In this document: positions 44,395 through 52,563 of the stretch, piece by piece
Numbering within the stretch: the first letter of the stretch is position 1
Layout of the letters: each line of letters opens with the position of its first letter
From: an uncultured Clostridia bacterium
GTDB taxonomy: Bacteria; Bacillota; Clostridia; Oscillospirales; Ruminococcaceae
Direction: 5' to 3'
NCBI GenBank assembly: GCA_945876435.1
Contig: CAMCOD010000006.1
Span: forward strand, 1-64,000
Length of the DNA stretch: 64,000 bases
Translations under genes and position numbers: made by a program
The notes under the pieces: generated by a model
Database searches by the model: none
What the model was told of the DNA's origin: nothing
Seen by the model: the letters and a program-made list of their open reading frames with translations, nothing else

Positions 44395-45588
44395 TTATTT
44401 CGTGTAGTTGTCAAAATAACCCTGGATCAGGATAATTGGAGTGCCTTTGTCGCCGGAACCGGAGGTCAGGTCGGCCAGAGAGCCGATCAGGTCGGTAAGA
44501 CGGCGTGGCGTGGTTCCCTGAGAAGCCATCTGGCCCTTCAGATCACCGTCTTTATTGGCGATACGCTGAGAAATTGCCTGTTTCAGCGCATCACCGGTCA
44601 GGTCAGCGAAGTCATTGTCCGCCAGATATTTCAGCTTCAGCTCATTTGGCGTACCTTCCAGACCACTGGTGTAGGCGGGAGATACCACCGGATCGGCAAG
44701 CTCCCAAATTTTACCCACCGGGTCTTTAAAGGCGCCGTCGCCGTAAACCATAACTTCAATGGATTTGCCGGTTTTCTCCTTCAGCAGGGTGCTTACCCGC
44801 TCTACAAATTTGTCACATTCTCTTGGGAAGAGCTTAACAGTGGTTTCGGTAGCTTTATTGGAGCCCAGCAAACCATACTGTTCGTTGCAGCCGCTGCCGT
44901 TTACTGGGGCGTTGAGAATATCGTCCAGGCTGCAAACGATCTCCGCGCCGGCATTGGTCAGGATGCGTTTGGTTCTTTTGCGTGTGTGGATATCACAGTT
45001 CAGCACTCGTTTGCTGTAGTTCAGAATGGTTTTGGGGTTGTTGGACAGGATGATCTCACATTCCGCGCCAGCTTCTTCGATCAGGCTGCGGTAGAATTCC
45101 AGATAGTCAACACCGGTAAAGGGATGAAGGACACGGCCGAAAAGCTGACGGTACTGGGATTCGGTGAGAACATCAGACCAGGGGTTAACCCCTTTTTCAT
45201 CCAGCAGTTCCTCGTCGATCAGGTGATTTCCCACTTCATCGGCAGGGAAGCTGACCATCAGGACTACTTTTTTTGCGCCTTTTGCAATACCCTTCAGGCA
45301 GACGGAGAAACGGTTGCGGCTAAGGATGGGGAAAATAACACCAATGGTTTCACCGCCCAGTTTTGCTTTAACGTCTGCGGCGATATCATCAATGGTGGCG
45401 TAGTTGCCCTGCGCGCGGGCTACAACCGCTTCCGTAACAGCAACAACGTCTTTATCGTGGAAGGGGAAGCCATCCTGTGACTGGCTTGCGGCAACAACAG
45501 AATCCACAACAATTTGCGCCAGATCGTCTCCTTCCCGAATAATGGGGGCGCGGATACCTCTGGAGACCGTACCAACATATCTTTCCAT
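44395..45588 (-). CDS. CofE-like protein (coenzyme F420-0:L-glutamate ligase family)
   Basis: A 397-residue protein of the F420 ligase family. The MERYVGTVSRGIRAPI start, EGDDLAQIVVDSV and SRNRFSVCLKGIA stretches match Firmicutes members. True CofE adds gamma-linked glutamates to F420, but no other F420 gene is in view and the organism type does not normally make F420, so a different amino-acid ligation is more likely. It is longer than archaeal CofE (about 250), with a C-terminal extension. A TTTACT/TATAAT promoter (17 nt spacer) lies upstream near 45671-45699. Confidence 0.8.
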   Translation of the reverse strand: MERYVGTVSRGIRAPIIREGDDLAQIVVDSVVAASQSQDGFPFHDKDVVAVTEAVVARAQGNYATIDDIAADVKAKLGGETIGVIFPILSRNRFSVCLKGIAKGAKKVVLMVSFPADEVGNHLIDEELLDEKGVNPWSDVLTESQYRQLFGRVLHPFTGVDYLEFYRSLIEEAGAECEIILSNNPKTILNYSKRVLNCDIHTRKRTKRILTNAGAEIVCSLDDILNAPVNGSGCNEQYGLLGSNKATETTVKLFPRECDKFVERVSTLLKEKTGKSIEVMVYGDGAFKDPVGKIWELADPVVSPAYTSGLEGTPNELKLKYLADNDFADLTGDALKQAISQRIANKDGDLKGQMASQGTTPRRLTDLIGSLADLTSGSGDKGTPIILIQGYFDNYTK

Positions 45589-45743
45589 GTTAAATCCTTC
45601 TTTCCTCTGATTTACCGGAGAATCCGGAGAGATTACGTTTCGCTTCGCTCTTTTACAGAGCGGATACCTCTATTATAATGGATTTTGGAAAATAAGTAAA
45701 ATAAATATATTCAATATTTGAAAAAATGATGGGAAAAACAGGT

Positions 45744-46276
45744 TTATACCCGATCCAAATAAAGTTTCCAGCACTGGACTTGAGTTGGAACTGCCTCATC
45801 ACCATGGAAAAAGCGGAGAAACTCCTCCCGGCTGACCCAGCGGTGGGCAACGGTTTCGCTTTTTTGCAGCACAATAGCATCCTTAGGGCAGTCAGTGACA
45901 TAAAGGTAGTGGTAAAAAAGGTGTTTCCTCGGCTGCTGCAGGCAAAGAGAAACTCCAGGTTGTGACAGTGAATTTCGGGTTCCTCTCAAAGCTCCCGAAC
46001 CACGCCTTTATAGGCGCTTTCATCCTTGAGAACGCTTCTGCCGGCACCAATTCCCCAGTAGCCGGGATAGACTTTTTTATTTCGATCCCGCTGCATCAGC
46101 AAATAACTGCCGTCCTGATGCCGGACAAGAGTTTCACTGACCATGTGATAAAGACCCTGTGGGATCGGTTGGTCCCGGTACAAATCACAGCCCGCGGCTT
46201 CACCGTTCTTTTTGTATGCATCCCAGCCTAGCCTCTTGGAGCGATTTGCTCCAGCATGAAAGCGGCAAAATCCCAT
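45744..46276 (-). pseudogene. Broken Nudix hydrolase gene
   Basis: The first part encodes the N-terminus of a Nudix hydrolase (WDAYKKNGE, YPGYWGIGAG) up to the Nudix box, where VVREL is followed by TGA (45986-45988) and then EE in the same frame. The Nudix box also has lost its first Gly (Arg), and the EExG part reads EEPE. About 30-80 nt further on the reading shifts by one base into the frame that gives HLFYHYLYV and WVSREEFL, ending at 45744. At least one stop, one frameshift and active-site changes mark it as a pseudogene. No clear start codon with a ribosome site is seen; it overlaps the upstream gene. Confidence 0.8.
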
Positions 46277-46983
46277 TCTGCGCCGGAAAAAGAATAAACA
46301 GCGCCTGTTTCATAGGCGGAAATGGCTTTTTGGATGATGAGGCCGTAAACCGGAGGCAATTTTTTTATTCCCCAGTGGCCTCCGTCCGCTTTGGAAAGGA
46401 TCTGTCCGTCCTTTTTATAAGCCAACACCCGGCAAAGGTTTAAGATCGTGTAAACCGGATGGGAGAAAATGTCCTCTTCAGCCTGCCGTATATCAGCGCA
46501 GATGCTGTCCCAGTAAGCTTCACGGGGAACAGGACCGAAGGTCTGGCAGATGGGCGCTCCGCAGAGAACAAGCCCAGACTGCCGAATCACGGTAAAATGG
46601 GCCGCCAGATCTTTATCAGTTCCCTGCATCATTTGGCAATATTCTGTTAGGTTCTGACCAGCCCTTTCCTCATGAGCAATGGAAAAGTGCAGTTCATAAG
46701 GGGTGGGATACAGAAAAATCTTGCAGTACTGCGCGGACACTACACTCATTTCGACACCTTTTTTCGGGCAGAATGGTTTCAGATCCAGCAAGGTCTGGAT
46801 AAGCGCCTGCTTTTCCCGCAGCGTCAAAGTCTGATTAACCACAGCAATAAAGTCAATATCGCTGCTGTCCCAGTGGAAACAGCCAAAGGCGATGGAACCA
46901 TGCACATAGATACCTACCAGTTTTGGCCCAAGGATAAGTTGGTAAGATCGACGGATACGCTCCAGAATATCCTGTTCATTCAT
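46228..46983 (-). CDS. Nucleotidyltransferase with DUF4111-like C-terminus
   Basis: A 251-residue protein with an N-terminal nucleotidyltransferase fold: VHGSIAFGCF and the metal-binding SDIDFIAV (around residues 26-48), then a C-terminal helical domain like that of AadA-type aminoglycoside adenylyltransferases. Drug modification is possible but not shown; many such proteins in Clostridia are uncharacterised. ATG 46983 has AGAGG upstream. The broken Nudix gene overlaps its 3' end. Confidence 0.78.
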   Translation of the reverse strand: MNEQDILERIRRSYQLILGPKLVGIYVHGSIAFGCFHWDSSDIDFIAVVNQTLTLREKQALIQTLLDLKPFCPKKGVEMSVVSAQYCKIFLYPTPYELHFSIAHEERAGQNLTEYCQMMQGTDKDLAAHFTVIRQSGLVLCGAPICQTFGPVPREAYWDSICADIRQAEEDIFSHPVYTILNLCRVLAYKKDGQILSKADGGHWGIKKLPPVYGLIIQKAISAYETGAVYSFSGAEWDFAAFMLEQIAPRG

Positions 46984-47158
46984 TCTTCGTTCCTCTTTTC
47001 CAGATTTCATGTGGATTCTTTGCGTGCTTCATTCTTCACCGCTTGGACGGGTATCGTCACAGTATATGTTGTCCATGGGATACCACCAGACCGGCCTTTT
47101 TCTACTTTGATCGGTTTGGTTTCGCCACGGTTCAAGCGCAGATATGCTTCGGCACTCT

Positions 47159-48130
47159 TTATTTTTTCAGTTTTTCCAAGGCTTTTTGCTGCCGGCGAAG
47201 GAAGTCGTCATGCTGTGCCCGGCTCTCGGTAATGAATTCAAAGGTCAAATACTCCGGCTGTATCCGCTGGATCAATTGATCTACTCCTTCGCAGGTGAAG
47301 GGCAGGTGTCGGTCTACCGCAAAGGCGTGCTCAAACATCTGTCCCAGCCGCTGGGCATAGCTTTCCTTCATCACAGGAGGATTTTTCCGGACTGTTTCAC
47401 AGTAATCTCCGGTCAAAGACTGATGGAGATGAACCCCGCGGACCGCTTTGCACAGCTCTCCATGGGCATCCAGCATGGCATGGATATAGTCCAGGGCTTC
47501 TTCCTGGCTGCGGAGCTGAGTGTTGCAGTGAAGCAGGTGCCCAGTGTCCAGCATGATGCCCTTGTTGGGATAATTTACGCCATCCAGCAGCCTCCGTGTC
47601 ATCTCTGTCCGGGTAAAGCGCAGCCCCGGCTGCCACAGATTTTCCATCAGGAAGGCGATACTGCCGTCCAGTTCCTCAGTGAGCGCATTGATGATCTGGC
47701 AGGCGCCGTCGATCACTTCCTCGTCCCGGTGAGCATAGTTCAGAGTGAAGGTTTCGGCAATATGAGCGTCGGAAACATGAAAAACTACATATTCCACACC
47801 AAAGCGTTTGGCGTTTTGCAAATCTTTTCGGAAGCGTTGGAGCAAAGCCTCCCGGTCACAGCCGCCAAACTGTCGGTAACATTCCTCCAATGAGCCGTAT
47901 TCCGCTATGAGAGCCGCCTTATCTCCCCGCCAGAAGTCCAGCCAGGAGGGGAAGTAGCTCATGTGTAGGCCGATGATTTTATCCACAGGTACAATGGAGC
48001 GGCTGTCCTCCTCATAATAGGTCAATTCAATGCCGTCAAAACCCTGTTCCAGCACCGACAGAAAGTCTTCCCGATGGGCATAGCGGTGAAGCTCATCTTG
48101 ACAGAAGGTGAGATTAAAGGTGGTTTTCAT
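47159..48130 (-). CDS. Sugar phosphate isomerase/epimerase-like TIM barrel
   Basis: A 323-residue TIM-barrel protein of the AP endonuclease 2/xylose-isomerase-like family. Metal-ligand candidates are Glu in MENLWQPG, Asp-His in LDTGHLLH, His in VRGVHLHQS and Glu in FTCEGV. Substrate is unknown. It overlaps btuD by 17 nt with GGAGG 6 nt before ATG 48130, so it is translated with the B12 importer and falls under its riboswitch. A role in handling a corrinoid part or a nucleotide-loop sugar is a tempting but untested idea. Confidence 0.75.
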   Translation of the reverse strand: MKTTFNLTFCQDELHRYAHREDFLSVLEQGFDGIELTYYEEDSRSIVPVDKIIGLHMSYFPSWLDFWRGDKAALIAEYGSLEECYRQFGGCDREALLQRFRKDLQNAKRFGVEYVVFHVSDAHIAETFTLNYAHRDEEVIDGACQIINALTEELDGSIAFLMENLWQPGLRFTRTEMTRRLLDGVNYPNKGIMLDTGHLLHCNTQLRSQEEALDYIHAMLDAHGELCKAVRGVHLHQSLTGDYCETVRKNPPVMKESYAQRLGQMFEHAFAVDRHLPFTCEGVDQLIQRIQPEYLTFEFITESRAQHDDFLRRQQKALEKLKK

Positions 48131-48899
48131 GTTCATCCTCCCGCGGAAGCCATTGACCGTACATTTCCCGCATCCAGCCGGGAACATCCATGCCATAAAC
48201 CTGATTCAGGTTTTCCGGTTCCATTACCCGGGAAATCGAGCCGGAAGCAAAGATTTTTCCTTTGTTCAGCAGGATGGCATGGGTGCCATAGGTTTTGGCA
48301 AGGCTCAAATCATGGACAACGGACACAACAGCCCGTCCGCTTTCCTTGAGCCAGTCCCGGATCAACGCAAAAACTTGCTTCTGATAGATCAGATCCAGAT
48401 GATTGGTTGGTTCGTCCAGCATCAGCAGGCTTGGATCTTGAGCAAAAAGCTGGGCAAGAAAGGTTCTTTGCAGTTCGCCGCCGGAAAGCGTCAGCACCGA
48501 TTGCTTTAAAAAGGGTTCAAGGCCGGTTTTTGAGACAGCTTCCTGAATTTTATCGGCGCCGTCATCCCGGTTCCGGCTGAAAAGAGAGGGTGCATAAGCA
48601 TACCGCCCCAGACGGATGACTTCTTCCACCGTAAAATCATAACCCACAGTATGATGTTGGGACAAAACACCGATTTTCTGTGCTAATTCTTTGGGTTTGT
48701 ACTGACGGATATTCTTCCCTTGAAACAGGATCTGACCGCTGTAAGGAGCTCCTTGTGAAATGGCGTTGATAATGGTGCTTTTTCCTGCGCCGTTGGGGCC
48801 GATGATCATCAGCCACTGGCCCGGTTCCACTGTAAAACTGACGCTGTTTAAAATTTTTCGCGTTCCGTACTGCACCGTTAGATTTTTTACGTCCAGCAT
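48114..48899 (-). CDS. btuD: Cobalamin ABC transporter ATPase
   Basis: A 261-residue FecE/BtuD-type ATPase. Walker A GPNGAGKST, signature LSGGELQR, Walker B LLMLDEPTNHLD and VVHDLS are all present. On its own it could serve iron-siderophore or corrinoid uptake; the cobalamin riboswitch in the operon leader identifies B12. It starts 1 nt after the permease stop and overlaps the TIM-barrel gene by 17 nt. Confidence 0.9.
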   Translation of the reverse strand: MLDVKNLTVQYGTRKILNSVSFTVEPGQWLMIIGPNGAGKSTIINAISQGAPYSGQILFQGKNIRQYKPKELAQKIGVLSQHHTVGYDFTVEEVIRLGRYAYAPSLFSRNRDDGADKIQEAVSKTGLEPFLKQSVLTLSGGELQRTFLAQLFAQDPSLLMLDEPTNHLDLIYQKQVFALIRDWLKESGRAVVSVVHDLSLAKTYGTHAILLNKGKIFASGSISRVMEPENLNQVYGMDVPGWMREMYGQWLPREDEHENHL

Positions 48900-48900
48900 G

Positions 48901-49932
48901 CTACTTCACCTTCCTCGAGGAATAAAAAATTTGGATAAACACCAATGAGCCCACAAAGGAAGTCACCACGCCGATGGGCAATTCCAGCGGGTTCAGCAGG
49001 ATGCGGGAGACAAGATCTGCCAACAGCAGAAAAACCGCGCCGGCAAACATGGAAGCCGGCAGCAGACGGCGATGGTTGGGGCCAACGATCATGCGGGTCA
49101 TATGGGGCGTCACCAGACCTACAAAACCGATGCAGCCGCCAATGGACACACAAACGCCGATCAGGGCGGAAACACAGACCAGCACCAGCAGTTTTACTTT
49201 CCGGATATCCACGCCGATGGTGCGGGCGTTGTCCTCGCCGATGGCAAAGGCGTTTAGCTCCGCACAATGGCTCAGCAGCAGGCTGCCGAAAATGGTCAGG
49301 CAAACCAGCAGAACAGCGGCATTTTGATAGCTGGTTCCCTGCAGAGAACCCATGGTCCAGAAGGTGATGCTTTTGACCTTATCCCCGGCAAAGGTGATCA
49401 GCAGGTTCATGATGCTGGAAATAAACATGGAAAAAATGACGCCGATGAGGATAATTGTATTGGTAGACAGAGAAGCATCCAGCTTATAGGCCAGAGACAG
49501 AATGATCATCATGGAAAGAAAAGCGAATATCATAGCCATAACCATCGTTCCGGCGAAGGGAAGCTGTGGAAGCGTAATGCCAAAGATAATTGCCAGTACA
49601 GCGCCCAGAGATGCACCGGAAGATACCCCCAAAGTGGAGCCGTCTGCCAGAGGATTTTTCAGGAGACCCTGCATGGCGGCGCCGGCCAGGGAAAGAGAAG
49701 CACCCACCAAAGCGACGCAGAGAACCCGGGGCAGGCGAACCGTCAGAATAATCGGTACGCAGGTCAATTCCGGCTGCGGCTGGCGGGAAATGGCGCGCCA
49801 AACCACCTGAATTGTTTCCTCCAGCGGAATGGTAACACTGCCAACACAGACACAGAGGATCAGCACAGCCAAGGTTACCAGCGCAAACAGCACATATTCA
49901 AAGAGGCGGAAACCGTCCTTACGTTGATTCAT
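48901..49932 (-). CDS. btuC: Cobalamin ABC transporter permease
   Basis: A 343-residue FecCD/BtuC-family permease with about ten helices. The RLPRVLCVALVGASLSLAGA and NPLADGSTLGVSSGA segments and GFVGLVTPHMTR are family signatures. AAGGAG in front of the ATG comes right after an intercistronic terminator, separating it from btuF. It forms a homodimeric channel with the BtuD ATPases. Confidence 0.92.
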   Translation of the reverse strand: MNQRKDGFRLFEYVLFALVTLAVLILCVCVGSVTIPLEETIQVVWRAISRQPQPELTCVPIILTVRLPRVLCVALVGASLSLAGAAMQGLLKNPLADGSTLGVSSGASLGAVLAIIFGITLPQLPFAGTMVMAMIFAFLSMMIILSLAYKLDASLSTNTIILIGVIFSMFISSIMNLLITFAGDKVKSITFWTMGSLQGTSYQNAAVLLVCLTIFGSLLLSHCAELNAFAIGEDNARTIGVDIRKVKLLVLVCVSALIGVCVSIGGCIGFVGLVTPHMTRMIVGPNHRRLLPASMFAGAVFLLLADLVSRILLNPLELPIGVVTSFVGSLVFIQIFYSSRKVK

Positions 49933-49949
49933 GTTAAAAACTCCTTACG

Positions 49950-49981
49950 AAAAAAGGGAGCGAAAAGCTTCGCTCCCTTTG
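49950..49981 (-). terminator. Intercistronic terminator between btuF and btuC
   Basis: AAAGGGAGCG pairs with CGCTCCCTTT around 8 nt, followed by T6 on the minus strand and then the btuC ribosome site. Read-through would set btuC lower than btuF. Confidence 0.85.
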
Positions 49982-49993
49982 GCCTTTTGCCGT

Positions 49994-50971
49994 CTATTCA
50001 CCATAAACAAAGTCAAACAGCAGTTGTGCACCGTCTGCCAGACGGGGAATGGGGCGGGACAGCTCGTTGTTAGGAAGATTCAGGATCTTGCCATTTTTCA
50101 CTGCGGTTACATTTTCCCAGCCGGAACGGGAGAGGATCTCCTCCTCCGGGGTAGGACCTTCACCGAAATACATGGTGATGGTCACAATATAATCCGGATT
50201 GCGTTCCAGAACCTGCTCCTCGGAAATTTCACCCCAACCGTCCACATCAGCGAAAGCATTGGTCAGGCCCAACATCTGAGCAACTTCGTCCATGAAGGTG
50301 TTGGAGCCGGCAGTCCACAGGCCATATTCCAGCGGAGAAACCTCAAAGTAAATGGTTTCACTGCCATCTCCGGTGGATTTGTTTTTGATTTCGTCGAAAG
50401 CGGCCTTCATCTGGTTTACCAGAGCTTCCGCTTCAGCGTCTTTGCCCATGAGGGTGCCGATCAGCTCAATGTTAACGTAGGTATCTGCAATGGTGTCGGC
50501 ATCGCTGAGGACTACAGTAATACCGGCTTTTTCCAAAGCAGCAGTCTGTTCCTCGGTCTGGCTCATCGTACCCATCAGGATAACATCCGGCTCAAGAGCG
50601 ATGATTTGTTCCACATTGGTGTTGCTGCCGGATTCTACCACCGTAACGTCCGCTACTTCTGCCGGATAGTCGCAGTAAGTGCCGCGGCCAACCAGAGCAT
50701 CACCGCAGCCCAGTGCGTAAAGGATTTCACAGTCGGATGCGGTCAATGCCACAATGCGCTCAGCGGGTTTGTCCAAGGTGATGGACCGACCAGTCATGTC
50801 GGTAAAGCTGATCGAAGAAGTTTCCTCCGGTTGGGAGGCAGGCTCCGCTTCCGTGCTCTGATTCTCAGCAGTTTTGTTCTCTTCTACGGTATTTTCTGTG
50901 TTTTTTTCACCACAGCCGGAGAAGGACAGTACCATTGCGGCAGAAAGCAGCAATGCAAGGATTTTTTTCAT
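49994..50971 (-). CDS. btuF: Cobalamin-binding lipoprotein
   Basis: A 325-residue periplasmic-binding-like lipoprotein (FecB/BtuF class III fold). The signal peptide ends at a lipid-modified Cys (SFSGC, about residue 20), followed by an acidic Glu/Thr-rich linker and two lobes joined by a helix (ERIVALTASDCEILYALG, EPDVILMG). ATG 50971 was chosen by the signal peptide and the AAGGGG site. It is the first gene of the riboswitch-controlled btuFCD operon, so corrinoid is the most likely ligand. Confidence 0.9.
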   Translation of the reverse strand: MKKILALLLSAAMVLSFSGCGEKNTENTVEENKTAENQSTEAEPASQPEETSSISFTDMTGRSITLDKPAERIVALTASDCEILYALGCGDALVGRGTYCDYPAEVADVTVVESGSNTNVEQIIALEPDVILMGTMSQTEEQTAALEKAGITVVLSDADTIADTYVNIELIGTLMGKDAEAEALVNQMKAAFDEIKNKSTGDGSETIYFEVSPLEYGLWTAGSNTFMDEVAQMLGLTNAFADVDGWGEISEEQVLERNPDYIVTITMYFGEGPTPEEEILSRSGWENVTAVKNGKILNLPNNELSRPIPRLADGAQLLFDFVYGE

Positions 50972-51023
50972 GGCAATTATGCCCCTTTCAATAAAATTTG
51001 AATCGTATGGGAAAAGAAGCAAA

Positions 51024-51056
51024 GAAAAAGCCGCTCCCCGAGTGGAGGAGCAGGCC
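51024..51056 (-). terminator. Riboswitch expression-platform terminator
   Basis: GCC-GCTCC pairs with GGAGC-GGC with one bulge, followed by T5 on the minus strand. It lies between the cobalamin aptamer and btuF, as expected for ligand-induced termination. Confidence 0.75.
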
Positions 51057-51111
51057 CCAAAAGACTGCGACAATGTCCGGAAGGACAGACGCCGTCAAAA
51101 TATCACTCAAC

Positions 51112-51320
51112 CCCAGAAGTTTTTGTGTGCAGACAGGTCTCCCGGCTGAGTCTTATCCTACTGAAGCACCTTCCCATCCATTGCGGACAGTGGTTTGCCG
51201 AAAAAACGGCGGCTTGTTCGATGACATTCACGGTTACTGGGATAGCTCGGGATTTCCACCCGATTCCCTCGGCCCGGATCTTTGCTTCCGGACCGGCGCA
51301 GAGGCGCAAAAACACACTTT
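51112..51320 (-). ncRNA. Cobalamin riboswitch
   Basis: On the minus strand the region carries the B12 box AGCCGGGAGACCTGTCTGC (51147-51129), the upstream GGTGGAAATCCC core element, and GCCGCC...CCACTGT junction pieces in the right order and spacing for an adenosylcobalamin-class aptamer. A terminator between it and btuF suggests transcriptional control: high cobalamin stops btuFCD expression. Confidence 0.93.
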
Positions 51321-51336
51321 CGATTCAATTATCTAC

Positions 51337-51365
51337 ATGATACTACGGTATAATGGGAAAGTCAA
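51337..51365 (-). promoter_or_regulatory. Promoter of the btuFCD operon
   Basis: Minus-strand TTGACT and TATCAT with a 17-nt spacer; the transcript would begin about 10 nt before the aptamer. The 51366-51501 stretch upstream holds nothing else I recognise. Confidence 0.8.
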
Positions 51366-51501
51366 CAGGAGAAAAAGGATGAAAAGCGGATGTCGGCCAA
51401 TGCAAATCTTTCCTAACTGGATACACGCAAAGTTCCTGCACGATCACCACAAAAATATGAAATGGAAAATAACGGGGTATGATGGAAAGAATCATAGGAT
51501 C

Positions 51502-52437
51502 TTATCCGATGACGTACCAGTACAGCCCCGCCATCAGCGGAATGGTTACGACGCATAGGGTAATGGAAACAAGATTGATCGCGCTGGCATATTCCGCGTC
51601 CCTGCCATAAAGCTGGGCCATTTGGGTGATGTTTACAGCGGGAGATGTACAGGTGGCAAGGAAGGAAATGAACAGAATGGTATCCGCATTTGGAAACAGG
51701 GAGGCAGCTCCGCTGAGTTTGAGAATACACAACATCATCAAAGGACAGAACAGAAGCCGCACGAAAGCAATTTTATAAATTCGGACGTTGCAAAAGACCT
51801 GTTTCAGCTTGAATTTGGCCATCAGCATACCCAGTACAAACATTCCCAGCGGAGCCATCAAAGCCCGCAGGGAAGAAAAAGTGCCGGTGATCAGCGCCGG
51901 CAGGCGAATTCCACTGAGAAACAAAAGAACAGCCACAAAAATACTGATCATATTGATGTTGCCAAGGATTTTTTTCCAGTGAAAACCTTTATCACCGCAA
52001 AGCATACTGCGGCAATGGGTCCACAGCGTAACGATTTGTACAGCAATATAGGCACTGGTGTAAAGAACCCATTCTTCGCCCAGCACAGACAGAACAATGG
52101 GAATGATCATGTTGGCGGCGTTGCTGTACATGATGGAAGCTTTCTCCACTTCGCTCCACTGGCGCCGCTTTCCCACCGTGGAAATAAGAAGCAGGAAAGC
52201 CAACTGACTGATGATGGCGGCGGCAAAAGCCAGCAGAAGGCCGTTCATGGTCTGGGCGTTGAAGTCAATTTGAAAAGCGCTGATAATGACACAGGGTGTG
52301 ACCAGATAAACGGCGATGGAGGACAGCACCCGACTGTCTTCAGACTTCAAAATACCGGCTTTGACGATGCCGTAACCCATCAGCATCATGAGGAGAAATT
52401 GGAGCAGCTGGTTTAGGATCAGGATAGCGATCTGCAT
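51502..52437 (-). CDS. AEC family transporter
   Basis: A 311-residue membrane protein with about ten helices in two inverted repeats, matching the auxin efflux carrier (AEC) family that exports organic acids or amino-acid derivatives in bacteria. Recognisable stretches are VSSIAVYLVTPCVIISAF-like helix 2 and ATCTSPAVNITQMA near the C-terminal half. Substrate unknown. Monocistronic, upstream of the btu promoter; no clear terminator was found. Confidence 0.85.
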   Translation of the reverse strand: MQIAILILNQLLQFLLMMLMGYGIVKAGILKSEDSRVLSSIAVYLVTPCVIISAFQIDFNAQTMNGLLLAFAAAIISQLAFLLLISTVGKRRQWSEVEKASIMYSNAANMIIPIVLSVLGEEWVLYTSAYIAVQIVTLWTHCRSMLCGDKGFHWKKILGNINMISIFVAVLLFLSGIRLPALITGTFSSLRALMAPLGMFVLGMLMAKFKLKQVFCNVRIYKIAFVRLLFCPLMMLCILKLSGAASLFPNADTILFISFLATCTSPAVNITQMAQLYGRDAEYASAINLVSITLCVVTIPLMAGLYWYVIG

Positions 52438-52513
52438 GGAAATTACCTCCGAAACGGTGTTTTATACACCCATTATAAAACCGGAAAAAAGAGGAGGCAA
52501 GAGATACGAAAAA

Positions 52514-52549
52514 AGAAAACCGCCTGTTTTCAAAGTAGAAACAGGCGGC
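52514..52549 (-). terminator. Terminator of htpG
   Basis: CCGCCTGTTT pairs with AAACAGGCGG around a short loop; TTTTCTTTTTT follows on the minus strand. Confidence 0.85.
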
Positions 52550-52563
52550 TTGCATGAAAAATG

